Source of the DNA: Methanofastidiosum sp964630765
GTDB taxonomy: Archaea > Methanobacteriota_B > Thermococci > Methanofastidiosales > Methanofastidiosaceae
Direction of reading: 5' to 3'
DNA: 39,955 nucleotides
Assembly (NCBI GenBank): GCA_964630765.1
Contig: CAZVXE010000008.1
Location: 1-39,955, forward strand
Part shown: piece after piece, positions 23,620 through 32,046 of the stretch
Layout: each line of letters opens with the position of its first letter
Numbering within the stretch: position 1 is the first letter of the stretch
The notes under the pieces: generated by a model
The model's database searches: none
What the model was told of the DNA's origin: nothing
The model's input: the letters and a program-made list of their open reading frames with translations, nothing else
Translations under genes and position numbers: made by a program

Positions 23620-24459
23620 TTATTCTTTTACAATATCACTTGTTCTTACAAATGATATACCTCTACTAGTAAGTTTGTCTTTTAAATCTGACCGTTCCTT
23701 AATTCCCTTCCAATCTAAAAGAACAACATCCAAGGGGCCACTTTTTGTTATTAATTCATAAAGAATTGAATCTGTGACCGGAGTATTATACTTTGCTATT
23801 ACATGACCTATTGCAATATCAGTATTTAACATAATTTCAGTAAATTTAGGGCAATAATGCCCCCCACCTATTCCTGTGGCGATTTTGAAAGATTTTTTAT
23901 TTTCATTGTAAGAAAGAGATTTGTAAATTGCTGAAGAGATAACTTCACCAGCTTCTTTTACTCCCCAATATGTTTCATCACTTCCAATCTCAATGAAGGT
24001 TGTAGGAAGCCCTGTTAATGGTCCGTGATGTGTAGCTTCAAGAGAAACTTCAAATGATACCTCAAGGTCTTTTGATAAATCCATGATTTCGTTTAATACT
24101 AGTTTTTGGAATACCGGATTAGAAGGAGAAACTTGACCATCCTTACCGCCGTAATCTGCTTTACCAAAATTTCCTGGCGTATGACACGTTAGAGTGGGTA
24201 TTTTGGTAACAGATTTATGTCTTGTTGCAAAAAAAATTGAATCGATAGCGCTTAAGTTATAATCTTTAACTTCTTCTTGTACCATATTTTCTGGAAAATC
24301 TGTATAAATAGTTTCATTTTTTATTCTTACAAGCAATGTGTCTCTATTTTTATCATAATAAGTACTACCCTCAAGTTTTTCAAAAGGATAATTTTGAAGT
24401 AAGTTTTCTCGTATATTTTCTCCAGCCATATCTAATTCTGAGCTTATTATTAGTTTCAT
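23620..24459 (-). CDS. dtdA: D-aminoacyl-tRNA deacylase, archaeal DtdA type
   Basis: 279 residues. It removes D-amino acids wrongly attached to tRNA. The family is the archaeal/plant DTD2 (GEK1) type. Motifs: DSIFFATRHKS (about 72-82), TLTCHTPGNFG (about 89-99), EVSLEATHHGPLTGLPTTFIEIGS (about 136-159) and the metal-site IGGGHYCPKF (about 200-209), with conserved His residues. The length is typical. The gene is divergent from the dolichol-kinase-like gene, and the short intergenic region holds both promoters. Confidence 0.9.
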   Translation of the reverse strand: MKLIISSELDMAGENIRENLLQNYPFEKLEGSTYYDKNRDTLLVRIKNETIYTDFPENMVQEEVKDYNLSAIDSIFFATRHKSVTKIPTLTCHTPGNFGKADYGGKDGQVSPSNPVFQKLVLNEIMDLSKDLEVSFEVSLEATHHGPLTGLPTTFIEIGSDETYWGVKEAGEVISSAIYKSLSYNENKKSFKIATGIGGGHYCPKFTEIMLNTDIAIGHVIAKYNTPVTDSILYELITKSGPLDVVLLDWKGIKERSDLKDKLTSRGISFVRTSDIVKE

Positions 24460-24523
24460 CTATGTACCCCAAACATTAAAAATAACCCCACTTATAATGT
24501 TTATAAATCTAATGAGGATTACT
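24460..24523. promoter_or_regulatory. Divergent promoter region between dtdA and the kinase-like gene
   Basis: This 64-base gap holds TATA-like strings on both strands: TTATAAAT near 24501 (+), and ATTTATAAAC or CATTATAAG (-). It must drive both genes, probably with leaderless or nearly leaderless transcripts. The exact boxes cannot be assigned by eye. Confidence 0.4.
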
Positions 24524-25090
24524 ATGGATTCTGAGTTCAAACGGAAAATATTCCACGAGATAGGATTGTTGATTCCAATAAGCTACTTATTCTTTGACAA
24601 AAAAGATGCTATATTTGGAATGTCCATAATAGTTCTTGTTTTTGTATTTATAGAATTTTTAAGATTAAGATACAATTTTGGAAATGATTTTATCCCAAAA
24701 GTTGTTGGAAAAACTGTTAGAGATTATGAAAAAGTTGATTTGTCAGCTGCAACGTATTTTATCATTTCTTCATTTTTTACAGTTCTTCTATTCGAAAAAA
24801 ATATTGCCATTGCGGCCATATGCTACAATTCCGTAGGTGATTTTTTTTCAGCTATAATCGGCAAGAAGTATGGGAAAATAAAATATATGGGTGGAAAAAA
24901 ATCAATAGAAGGTAGTCTTGCCTGCTTTGTATCGTGCCTTCTTGTTGGACTTCTAATATTAAATCCACTTATGGCAATAAGTGGTGCGCTTGCAGCTACC
25001 TTTGCAGAAGGATATCTAATAAAAGTAAATGATAATTTATCAATACCAATAATATCCGGAATAATTCTTACCCTTGTATCTTTTCTTTGA
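24524..25090 (+). CDS. Dolichol kinase / SEC59-DGK1-type membrane protein
   Basis: 188 residues from ATG MDSEFKRKIFHEIG, a polytopic membrane protein with about six helices. The signature YNSVGDFFSAIIGKKYGK, followed by GGKKSIEGSLACFVSC (about 105-140), is that of the CTP-dependent polyprenol/diacylglycerol kinase family. The first helix contains RKIFHEIG, the conserved R-K..H start. It would phosphorylate an isoprenoid or lipid alcohol with CTP, for example dolichol salvage for glycosylation. I prefer ATG 24524 because the TATA-like element overlaps the upstream ATG at 24497. The 3' end overlaps the convergent pheT by 23 bases. Confidence 0.75.
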   Translation: MDSEFKRKIFHEIGLLIPISYLFFDKKDAIFGMSIIVLVFVFIEFLRLRYNFGNDFIPKVVGKTVRDYEKVDLSAATYFIISSFFTVLLFEKNIAIAAICYNSVGDFFSAIIGKKYGKIKYMGGKKSIEGSLACFVSCLLVGLLILNPLMAISGALAATFAEGYLIKVNDNLSIPIISGIILTLVSFL

Positions 25091-26726
25091 AAAGATCGAA
25101 TAAAGCTGAGAGGTCTATCTCGAATGCAGAAACTGGCATTTCTAATTTGAAATTGTATAAAACTTCAGGATTTAATTCCCCCATTTTACCTATATTTGAC
25201 CCATCAATTTCTAGGGCACAAGCCCTTCCTTCGATAAAGTAAGGATACTCTTCTTCTTTAACAGAATATTGGAGCCCAAAAGAAGAAAGAAGTCCATTAA
25301 ATACTCCCTTTATTTCAGAAAAATTTGCCTTGGGGTGACATATTGCACAAGAAAGATACTGCTTTTCTATTAAGTTTTGATCTGGAACAACTATTCCTAC
25401 TTCAAATATATTCTGGGGGTATTCATAGTGTGAATTTGAAACTAATGTCTTTATCAGCAAGGGTAAGAGGCTACTCCTAACAGTGTCAAATTCTGTATTT
25501 ACAGCATTCCTTGTCTTTACAAGTTTTCTTTTATTGTCAAGCATTTTAGTAATTAATACATCTTCATTAGAGAGGATGTAATTTTTTACTTCAAAGAAAT
25601 TAAATCCTACCATTACTTCTTCTATCTTTCTTATGAATACCTCGATAGAGTTTTCTTGTCCAATAGTTGCAATTTTAGGTATTTCGGGAATAAAGTTTTC
25701 AAATCCGTAGGCAATAGATACATCTTCAACTAAATCTATGGGGTGTAAAATATCTGCTCTGTAAGGTGGAATTTCTACAATAATTTTATCTTTAGATTTT
25801 GAAGCTATTCCATATCGCATTTTCATTAATAAGTCTGCTGTTTCAGTTTCAGATAAATTCAATCCCAGTATCTTATTAGAATATGAAAGATCCAATTCAA
25901 GTCTTTCCCTGTTGAGATTTGGATAAATCAAATCCTTTCCCTCGTCATTCAATTTTAGAGAGTGTATCTCCGCACCCCTAATGAAAAGCCCCATCAATAT
26001 TATATTCAAGGCATATTCGATGCTTTTTCTGTGGGTACCTGTAATATCTAAGAATAAATTTTTTGTTTTTTCTGTGACTTTTGTATAGTCTGAATTTATT
26101 ATTGGTGGCATTGATAAAACTTGACCATTGTCATCAATCCATATTGGGCACTCTTTAAACTCGGACAAGAGATGCGCGTATGCAATTCCTTTGGGGTGGG
26201 TCTTTAGTATTTCATCAATAGATAGATTCTTATCAAAATCTAAAGGTATAAAAGAGAAGTCTCTTGGCATTGTTGTATATTTAATGGGAAATTTAATCTT
26301 GTCTAGGTCATGCACACCTATTGCTACTTTCTTTCTATTTCTACCATGTGTAATATGCAGCTTTTCTTGTATCTGCATTAATGATCTAATAGTATCATCA
26401 TCAAATTTAATTCCCTTAACTATTGCCCCAACTGCAAAAGGCCTGACAGATTTGACTTTTGGATCAACTTTACCTTCGTGACTGGACTTATGAACTTTGA
26501 AATCTATAGGGCCTTTCTCAATCCCCATAAAACCCTTAAGTGCGCTTGTAAATCCCTCGATTGATAATAAATCTGGCCTATCTGGAAAAACTTCAACTAC
26601 TATTTCAGGATTTACTTTTTCAAGGTCAGTACCAATCATGGATATCCTATCGCTTAATGATTGATCATCAACTTCTTTTCCCAGTAAGGATATGAATTCA
26701 TTCTTATCAAAATTAACTGTCGGCAT
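25068..26726 (-). CDS. pheT: Phenylalanine-tRNA ligase beta subunit
   Basis: 552 residues. It pairs with PheS as an alpha2-beta2 enzyme that charges tRNA-Phe. It is the short archaeal/eukaryal-type beta chain without the bacterial N-terminal EMAP and C-terminal anticodon-binding extensions. B3/B4 editing domain (about 80-270, contains GVHDLDKIKFPI), B5 domain with DILHPIDLVEDVSIAYGF (about 322-339) and the C-terminal catalytic-like domain (about 355-552) are in order. It follows pheS by 4 bases. Start MPTVNFDKNEF is typical for the family. Confidence 0.95.
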   Translation of the reverse strand: MPTVNFDKNEFISLLGKEVDDQSLSDRISMIGTDLEKVNPEIVVEVFPDRPDLLSIEGFTSALKGFMGIEKGPIDFKVHKSSHEGKVDPKVKSVRPFAVGAIVKGIKFDDDTIRSLMQIQEKLHITHGRNRKKVAIGVHDLDKIKFPIKYTTMPRDFSFIPLDFDKNLSIDEILKTHPKGIAYAHLLSEFKECPIWIDDNGQVLSMPPIINSDYTKVTEKTKNLFLDITGTHRKSIEYALNIILMGLFIRGAEIHSLKLNDEGKDLIYPNLNRERLELDLSYSNKILGLNLSETETADLLMKMRYGIASKSKDKIIVEIPPYRADILHPIDLVEDVSIAYGFENFIPEIPKIATIGQENSIEVFIRKIEEVMVGFNFFEVKNYILSNEDVLITKMLDNKRKLVKTRNAVNTEFDTVRSSLLPLLIKTLVSNSHYEYPQNIFEVGIVVPDQNLIEKQYLSCAICHPKANFSEIKGVFNGLLSSFGLQYSVKEEEYPYFIEGRACALEIDGSNIGKMGELNPEVLYNFKLEMPVSAFEIDLSALFDLFKEKIQG

Positions 26727-26730
26727 CTTG

Positions 26731-28221
26731 TCACCCTTTTATCCAAATAGGTAATTTTTTCATCATGTCAAGGTCATTCATGTACTTCTGTCGGATATCT
26801 GTCAATCCATAATATTCCATCATAATCCTGCCAAATCCTGGACCCCACGCAAGTACTGGTATATCCTTGCCCAGAAGAGGAACAACTACTTCAGGCCTAA
26901 AAATACCTGCACCCAAGAGTTCTACCCATTCGCCTTTATTTTTGTTATAAATGTCTACTTCAATACTTGGCTCTGTGTATGGAAAATATGCAGGCCTAAA
27001 TCTTATTTTTGAATGTCCCATTTTGTTTAGGAAACGTTTGAGGTAACCTAGAAGGTGTTTAAAATTAGCATCTTCATCGACTACTATACCATCAGTCTGA
27101 TAAAACTCAAAAAGATGTTTCCAGTCAAGTTTTTCATTTCTAAATACTTTACCGACTGAGAAAAATTTTGCAGGCAGATCTTCAGGTTTTAAAGTACTTA
27201 GAGTTCTTACAGAAAGAGATGTAGTGTGGGTTCTTAGGACATATTCTTCACTGATTCTTTTATCCCATTTATACCCCCAACCTTTTGAGTTTATGTCACC
27301 CCCGTGCTCATGCATATCACAAATTTTATTAGAAAATTTTGGATCAATTTGCCCAAATCTTGGAGATTCTATAAAAAATGTATCCTGCATATCTCTGGCG
27401 GGATGATCTTGAGGCTGAAATAATGCATCAAAAACCCAAAAAGATGTGTCGATCATTGGACCTGACATTTCTTTAAATCCCATCTCAAGCCAGATTTTTC
27501 GGATATACTCAATTGCCTGATTTACAAAATGTTTTCTTGAGGGGTAGAATACTTTGACATCCGAGGAAACATCAAATCTTTTTAAAGTAATGTCCCTCCA
27601 GTTTTGATTTTTTAACATATCTGGAGTTAATTCTGAAATCTCATCTGTTATTTCTATTCCTTTAGATAACTCTTTTTTTCCAAATTCAGTCAAGTATACT
27701 TTTCTGACAGTATCTAATTTCTTTTCAACAAGTTTTCTCTTAACAAGAAGAGTTACTAAATTATCATCTACTAATTTTTTCTTAGAGATATTTTCTAATG
27801 CGATCTCTTCAGAAGTTTTTTGATTTAATACAGTTTTTCCTTTATCTGTCAAAGAGAATGATAGCGAATTATTAATTTTCTCTATAGATATCCACCCATT
27901 TCTTCTTGCCATTCCAATTGCAATATTTCTTTCTTCTTCAGAAAGTCCAATTTCATTTAATGGGAGTTTATCTTTTATTCCTTTAATGAATATTTTTTCT
28001 ATTAGTCCTTTTGCTAAACTTGTTTTACCTTCATTTGTTAGTAACAGATTAGAAACACCTTTTTCATCAACTATTACTAACTCCTTACTTGATAAATAAA
28101 GAAGGGTTCTCATTACTGCGACTTCGGGCAATTCTGAAATTCTGGCTATTTCCTCGGGATTTGATTCTCCTTTTAAGTCACCCAATACTTTTAGAATAAT
28201 CTTCTCTTGCTTTGAAAGCAT
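26731..28221 (-). CDS. pheS: Phenylalanine-tRNA ligase alpha subunit
   Basis: 496 residues from ATG MLSKQEKIILKVL. N-terminal winged-helix DNA/RNA-binding domains (about 1-190) are followed by the class II catalytic core. Motif 2 region is VFRNEKLDWKHLFEFYQTDG (about 365-384), and motif 3 is GPGFGRIMM (about 467-475). HPARDMQDTFF (about 275) is part of the Phe pocket. I take ATG 28221 because AGAAGTGA precedes it at SD distance; the in-frame GTG at 28230 overlaps the upstream stop. It is coupled to an unknown Cys protein upstream and to pheT downstream. Confidence 0.94.
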   Translation of the reverse strand: MLSKQEKIILKVLGDLKGESNPEEIARISELPEVAVMRTLLYLSSKELVIVDEKGVSNLLLTNEGKTSLAKGLIEKIFIKGIKDKLPLNEIGLSEEERNIAIGMARRNGWISIEKINNSLSFSLTDKGKTVLNQKTSEEIALENISKKKLVDDNLVTLLVKRKLVEKKLDTVRKVYLTEFGKKELSKGIEITDEISELTPDMLKNQNWRDITLKRFDVSSDVKVFYPSRKHFVNQAIEYIRKIWLEMGFKEMSGPMIDTSFWVFDALFQPQDHPARDMQDTFFIESPRFGQIDPKFSNKICDMHEHGGDINSKGWGYKWDKRISEEYVLRTHTTSLSVRTLSTLKPEDLPAKFFSVGKVFRNEKLDWKHLFEFYQTDGIVVDEDANFKHLLGYLKRFLNKMGHSKIRFRPAYFPYTEPSIEVDIYNKNKGEWVELLGAGIFRPEVVVPLLGKDIPVLAWGPGFGRIMMEYYGLTDIRQKYMNDLDMMKKLPIWIKG

Positions 28222-28226
28222 TGAAT

Positions 28227-28730
28227 TCACTTCTTCTTAAATTCGATAATGCATGGACCACCATTTTTGAACTGTGGTTTGTATTCCCACTTTTTTGATT
28301 CGCCTGGCTTTGAGTTTTCTATTGCACCTATAATTGCCATTGCCCTATTACATGCTAATTTTTCTACTTTGTCCTCAGAAACTAGCATATTGCAATGTTC
28401 ATTATAAGGGCATTTATTTACAGTATATACAAAGTTTTCACTGTTGCCTTCGATTTCATGATCTTTTCGATTCATAAAACCAGTTTTAGAAACTTCTTCT
28501 ACGTACATCTTAGCAGCGTCAAATCCTTCAAGATCATATTTAAACTCTGCCCCAAGTTCTTTCCATTTGGCTATAAAAGGTCTGATAGAAATAATAATCC
28601 ATTGTCTATAAAATGCTTCGGGTTTGCCAAAAAAACTATTTGCTGTCTTTTCTATACCATAAACCCATGCGTTCATAACAGTCATTACGGCGTCTATTTT
28701 TTTCTCTTGGTCTTTACATTCCTCGGCCAA
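28227..28730 (-). CDS. Unknown Cys-containing protein upstream of pheS
   Basis: 167 residues. I do not recognise it firmly. The N-terminus is helical, and the C-terminal half holds KCPYNEHC near 107-114, a further Cys at about 127, and GGPCIIEFK near the end. This Cys pattern (CPY...C...G..C) resembles the ATC-hydrolase / V4R-like small-molecule-binding proteins found in methanogens, so a ligand or metal site is plausible. No membrane segment. Its stop overlaps the possible GTG start of pheS (GTGA), and it begins the pheS-pheT operon, an unusual partner for a tRNA synthetase. SD AAGGTGATTTTA-type sequence precedes the ATG. Confidence 0.6.
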   Translation of the reverse strand: MAEECKDQEKKIDAVMTVMNAWVYGIEKTANSFFGKPEAFYRQWIIISIRPFIAKWKELGAEFKYDLEGFDAAKMYVEEVSKTGFMNRKDHEIEGNSENFVYTVNKCPYNEHCNMLVSEDKVEKLACNRAMAIIGAIENSKPGESKKWEYKPQFKNGGPCIIEFKKK

Positions 28731-28977
28731 TTAAAATCACCTTCTAATCTGCATAACGGATGAATAGTCGTTTATAAATCTTTTCTAATAGTTATTTTAA
28801 GAGATATTCATAGAATTAAAGTAAACATATTTAATAATTTATCGTTGCTATTCCTTTGATTATGCTTGTTTAACTTCCTGGAACATATATATTAAGACTA
28901 AAAATAATGAAGTTAGAATATCAAATCAATAGTAAAGTTTTAAAACAAAAAATAAACTGAATATATAGTTGATTTTT
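28731..28977. promoter_or_regulatory. Divergent intergenic region with the mcrC promoter
   Basis: This region separates the minus-strand pheST operon from mcrC. On the + strand ACATATATATTA (28883-28894) is the best TATA, giving a transcript start near 28910-28915. On the minus strand GATTTATAAACGAC near 28765-28777 could serve the pheST operon. A 17-codon ORF (28907-28960) lies at the predicted mcrC transcript start. I see nothing else in it. Confidence 0.45.
28907..28960 (+). CDS. Possible 17-residue leader ORF before mcrC
   Basis: ATG at 28907 lies almost at the predicted transcript start and encodes MKLEYQINSKVLKQKIN followed by TGA. The stop is 17 bases before the mcrC ATG. It could be a leaderless upstream ORF that affects mcrC translation, or chance. 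Confidence 0.2.
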   Translation: MKLEYQINSKVLKQKIN

Positions 28978-29580
28978 ATGATTGGAAGGAATACCCATAT
29001 GGTCCAGTGCAGAATGGGTGGGGGAATGGGTCTTGGCGGCGGACTCGCACAAAGGGGCACTTTTGCAGATGCAGGTAGGGACATTATAGCGATAGCAATG
29101 AGCCCTGGAAGAAGACATATAACAAAACCAATATGCGAGATAACTTATGCCATGAGGGAAGCGGGTATAAAGACAAGTGTTATGGTATTAAATGCTGGAA
29201 ATGGGGTACCTCCAGAAGCCCCTTCTTCAGGAGTAAGTGTTCTATTTGGTATTGAAGAAAAAGAAGTTGAAATATTAAATGAATTTAAGCTTGCAATAAT
29301 ACATCTTGGAAATATTAGGACTCATGTAATCTATAAGGCCAAATTCATTCTAGACCTTGCCCCTATTGATGCAATAATTGCATGCCAAGCCCCTGTTACT
29401 CTTGAAGATTTCGAAAAAATAGGCGTAAGAACTATTAATAACGATAATGGAACTACAAAGGGAAGAGTAGTCGACATAGTTAGTGGAATCATAAGGGGCC
29501 AAAGTTGCCCTCAAGAGAAACTTGACGAAATTATTTCCAAAGTAAAAAGAAATGTCCACCATGATAGCAATAGTATTTGA
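28978..29580 (+). CDS. mcrC: Methyl-coenzyme M reductase operon protein C
   Basis: 200 residues from ATG MIGRNTHMVQCRMG. McrC is part of the complex that, with AtwA and ATP, activates methyl-CoM reductase. The family block GGGLAQRGTF (about 21-30) and AMSPGRRHITKPICEITYAMREA (about 40-62), then VLNAGNGVPPEAP (about 70-82), are well kept. Length matches the family. The TTG at 28969 is a poor alternative. In many methanogens mcrC sits inside mcrBDCGA; here no mcrA, B or G is nearby. It overlaps the next gene, a HAD phosphatase, by about 20-29 bases. Confidence 0.92.
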   Translation: MIGRNTHMVQCRMGGGMGLGGGLAQRGTFADAGRDIIAIAMSPGRRHITKPICEITYAMREAGIKTSVMVLNAGNGVPPEAPSSGVSVLFGIEEKEVEILNEFKLAIIHLGNIRTHVIYKAKFILDLAPIDAIIACQAPVTLEDFEKIGVRTINNDNGTTKGRVVDIVSGIIRGQSCPQEKLDEIISKVKRNVHHDSNSI

Positions 29581-30361
29581 TAAATCAGGAACACTTGTTG
29601 ATACTAAAAGGGTATCAAAGGATTTGGAAAAAAATGAATTTATCTATCACAAATCCTGTATAGAACTAATTGAAGATAATCCAAATTTTTTTCTTGTAAC
29701 TATAGCTACGGATCCAAGATATACATTTTTACAAGAAGACCCTAAAAAAAGTCTCGGGAATTCGATTAAAGCTCTGAACATAGGGTTTGAAGTAGTTTTT
29801 AAAGGCAACAAAGCAGTAATCGATAAAGAAAAAATTCTCAAATGGGCAGAAGACATAACTATCGAAGAAGTTAATGAAACGATAAAAAAATTAAAAAAAC
29901 AATTCGATGTTTGTACCTTAGTTGGATGCGGGATTGTTGGGGATTCTGAAAGAGAAATAATAACACATATAGTCGCTTCTTCAGGTAAGATAAAGGAAGG
30001 AGTTTTTCAATTATTTGACTTCCTGCAATCAGAAGAGATGGATATTTATCTTGCCACGGGAGACAATCCCTGTTCAGTTTACCCTCTTGCAAAAAGGCTA
30101 GGGATATTAGATAATTTCGTTTTTCCTCAAGTAGACCCAGAAGGTAAGAGAAAAATAATATCAAATCTAAAAAAGACCTACGAACAAGTAATAATGGTGG
30201 GCGATGATATTAATGATAAAGGTGCTTTCGAAGAAGCAGATTTAAGTTTCTTAATACTGGAAAGTGAAGCTAAAAGAAAAAATGATTTGAAAACAATAGT
30301 TGATTATACTATAAGTGAACCTTTAGAGATAATAGAGATACTAAAGAGATTCAAGATTTAG
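29552..30361 (+). CDS. HAD phosphatase, soluble P-type-ATPase-like
   Basis: 269 residues (260 if started at the second ATG, 29561). Motif I is VFDKSGTLVDT (about residues 8-18), close to the DKTGT of P-type ATPases. Motif II is YLATGDN (about 168-174), and motif III is VMVGDDINDKGAFEEADLSF (about 214-233). There is no membrane region, so it is a cytosolic phosphohydrolase like the stand-alone P-domain proteins of methanogens such as MJ0968. The start codon lies inside mcrC in another frame, so it is translationally coupled to mcrC. The 3' end overlaps convergent fen1 by 4 bases. The substrate is unknown; a role near MCR activation is a guess from position. Confidence 0.8.
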   Translation: MSTMIAIVFDKSGTLVDTKRVSKDLEKNEFIYHKSCIELIEDNPNFFLVTIATDPRYTFLQEDPKKSLGNSIKALNIGFEVVFKGNKAVIDKEKILKWAEDITIEEVNETIKKLKKQFDVCTLVGCGIVGDSEREIITHIVASSGKIKEGVFQLFDFLQSEEMDIYLATGDNPCSVYPLAKRLGILDNFVFPQVDPEGKRKIISNLKKTYEQVIMVGDDINDKGAFEEADLSFLILESEAKRKNDLKTIVDYTISEPLEIIEILKRFKI

Positions 30362-31356
30362 AAATACATATCAAGCGTTTTTTGTTTTAGAGTATTCTCA
30401 AGAGAAAATTCTATTCGTTCTATACCTTTTTCTACCCTAAGTTCTGAAAACTCATATCTATCGCATAGTATTTTTAATATTTTTTCCTTTTCCGGCTTTT
30501 GAAAAGAGATATTATAATTATCCGAAACATCTGGATTCAAAAAAAGATTAATTATCTGATCAAATTCGCCATATTCCCCAAATTTCCCTTCTCTTACAAT
30601 TTCTATGGCTTTTTTCGGACCAATTCCTTTTATCCCACCAGGGTTATAGTCTGTTCCAATGAGTATGGCAACTTGAATCAACTGTTCTCTTGAAAGATTG
30701 AGAGAATTTAATACATTTTCATTAGTTATAATTTCAGGCACAACATCGACAAATAAATCCTTACCTGGAATCTTCCTTTTTCCAGAAATCGTTAAATTTC
30801 TTACTAGATAAGGGGCCCCAAAAAGTATTGAATCGTAATCCTGCGATGCCGATAAATCCGCATCACCTTTCAAAACAACATATGCGGCCTGAGATTCACC
30901 TTCTGATGGTGATTCGATATATGGAATCCCCATAGACTCTAAAAGTTCTTTAGAACTAGTTACCATGTCTCCTTTCAAAGAAGATGTCATTTGAGAATAT
31001 TTTTTTGCTTCTTTAAAATCGCCTCGGGCTTTGGCATCGATGTACTTATCTCTTGCTTCGACTTTAGCTTCTTTTCTTTTCTCAATTGTTTGGAACTTTA
31101 ATTCAGGTGGCTTACCATCAAAAACATATATTGGCCTAATCCCTTGTTCAATAAAATTAACAGTTCTATAAAAAAGACCGGACAAATGAGATGTTACTTC
31201 CCCTTTTGAATTTTTTAATGGAGTTCCATCTCTCTGCCTTATTATGGCTAAAAATTGGTAAAGTGCGTTATAAGCGTCAATTGCTACACTTTTACCACTT
31301 AGATCAGAAATATCAATTTTTTGTTTGGGAACTATTTCACCCAGGTTTACGCCCAT
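30358..31356 (-). CDS. fen: Flap endonuclease 1
   Basis: 332 residues. A structure-specific nuclease that removes 5' flaps in Okazaki-fragment processing and repair. N region (about 1-100) has IDAYNALYQF and YVFDGKPPELK. The internal region has PSEGESQAAY (about 150-159) and SQDYDSILFGAP (about 170-181), with the metal-binding acids. H2TH motif is GTDYNPGGIKGIGPKKA (about 232-248). The C-terminus TLKQKTLDMYF is a PIP-box-like motif for PCNA, which is also in this window. The gene starts 4 bases after rpoK ends. Confidence 0.95.
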   Translation of the reverse strand: MGVNLGEIVPKQKIDISDLSGKSVAIDAYNALYQFLAIIRQRDGTPLKNSKGEVTSHLSGLFYRTVNFIEQGIRPIYVFDGKPPELKFQTIEKRKEAKVEARDKYIDAKARGDFKEAKKYSQMTSSLKGDMVTSSKELLESMGIPYIESPSEGESQAAYVVLKGDADLSASQDYDSILFGAPYLVRNLTISGKRKIPGKDLFVDVVPEIITNENVLNSLNLSREQLIQVAILIGTDYNPGGIKGIGPKKAIEIVREGKFGEYGEFDQIINLFLNPDVSDNYNISFQKPEKEKILKILCDRYEFSELRVEKGIERIEFSLENTLKQKTLDMYF

Positions 31357-31360
31357 AAGG

Positions 31361-31537
31361 CTAATCCCTTACAACAGTTATTGGAATTACTCCCTTCTTC
31401 ATTTCTTCTTGCGCAATCCTAATAGGGTCAAGAATAGGCGTTTCAATTAATATAGGTGCCCCTAAGGATATCTGAAGGGCTCTAGCCCCAATAATTCTTA
31501 CTTTTTCGTATTTTGTATAATTCAACGACTCCACCAT
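31361..31537 (-). CDS. rpoK: RNA polymerase subunit K (Rpb6 homologue)
   Basis: 58 residues from ATG MVESLNYTKYEKVRIIGARAL. The block TKYEKVRIIGARALQISLGAP and the end EMKKGVIPITVVRD are the RpoK/omega/Rpb6 signature, which latches the RNA polymerase clamp base. The upstream in-frame extension is not part of the family and is discarded. A TTG three codons further (MNYTKYEK) with GGTGGAG just before it is a possible start and would give an even more typical N-terminus. A TATA-like ATTTATAAT lies about 26-35 bases upstream. fen1 follows directly. Confidence 0.9.
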   Translation of the reverse strand: MVESLNYTKYEKVRIIGARALQISLGAPILIETPILDPIRIAQEEMKKGVIPITVVRD

Positions 31538-31613
31538 GCATGAATGAATATAAAAGAGATTATAAATTTTATTGTTATAAATAAAATTGGAGCAGATTTC
31601 TTGCAAGAAAAGG

Positions 31614-32024
31614 TTATTTACCTACCGTATTCTCTCCTTTTTTTATCTTATCAATAGTTTCGTTGAATAGTTTAATGAATTTTTCCCTATCCTCGGCATT
31701 ATAAGTTTGCATTATACTAATGTGTATTGTAAGAATTTTTTCCAATACTTTAATGTGTTCATCGGCAGTTTTTATTGACTCGATTAAATCTCTTGTTTTT
31801 CTAAGAAGAACATGCTGTGCATATGAGAGCTTTGTTGCGACAAAGTAAACCTTTGCCATACCAATTCTTCTATAATCAACTAGACCTATTGCCCTCATTA
31901 TTTCAAGATATTTTACAGCGGTGGCTCTAGACATATTAAGATTATCGGCAATCTCTGAAGGAGTAGCGCCAATTTTTACACCTTTAAGATACTCTATAAT
32001 GGCCTCTTCGGCATTTTCTTCCAT
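31614..32024 (-). CDS. Winged-helix transcription regulator upstream of rpoK
   Basis: 136 residues. The N-terminal winged helix (about 5-70) has GATPSEIADNLNMSRATAVKYLEIMRAIGLVDYRRIG, a clear helix-turn-helix and wing. The C-terminal half (about 75-130) is helical and may dimerise. No ligand domain. SD GGTGAG lies before ATG 32024. It precedes rpoK and fen1 on the same strand with a 76-base gap. A 24-base near-palindrome sits exactly over its own TATA box (32047-32070), which suggests self-repression. The target genes otherwise are unknown. Confidence 0.8.
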   Translation of the reverse strand: MEENAEEAIIEYLKGVKIGATPSEIADNLNMSRATAVKYLEIMRAIGLVDYRRIGMAKVYFVATKLSYAQHVLLRKTRDLIESIKTADEHIKVLEKILTIHISIMQTYNAEDREKFIKLFNETIDKIKKGENTVGK

Positions 32025-32046
32025 TGATGCTCACCATCATTATCTC

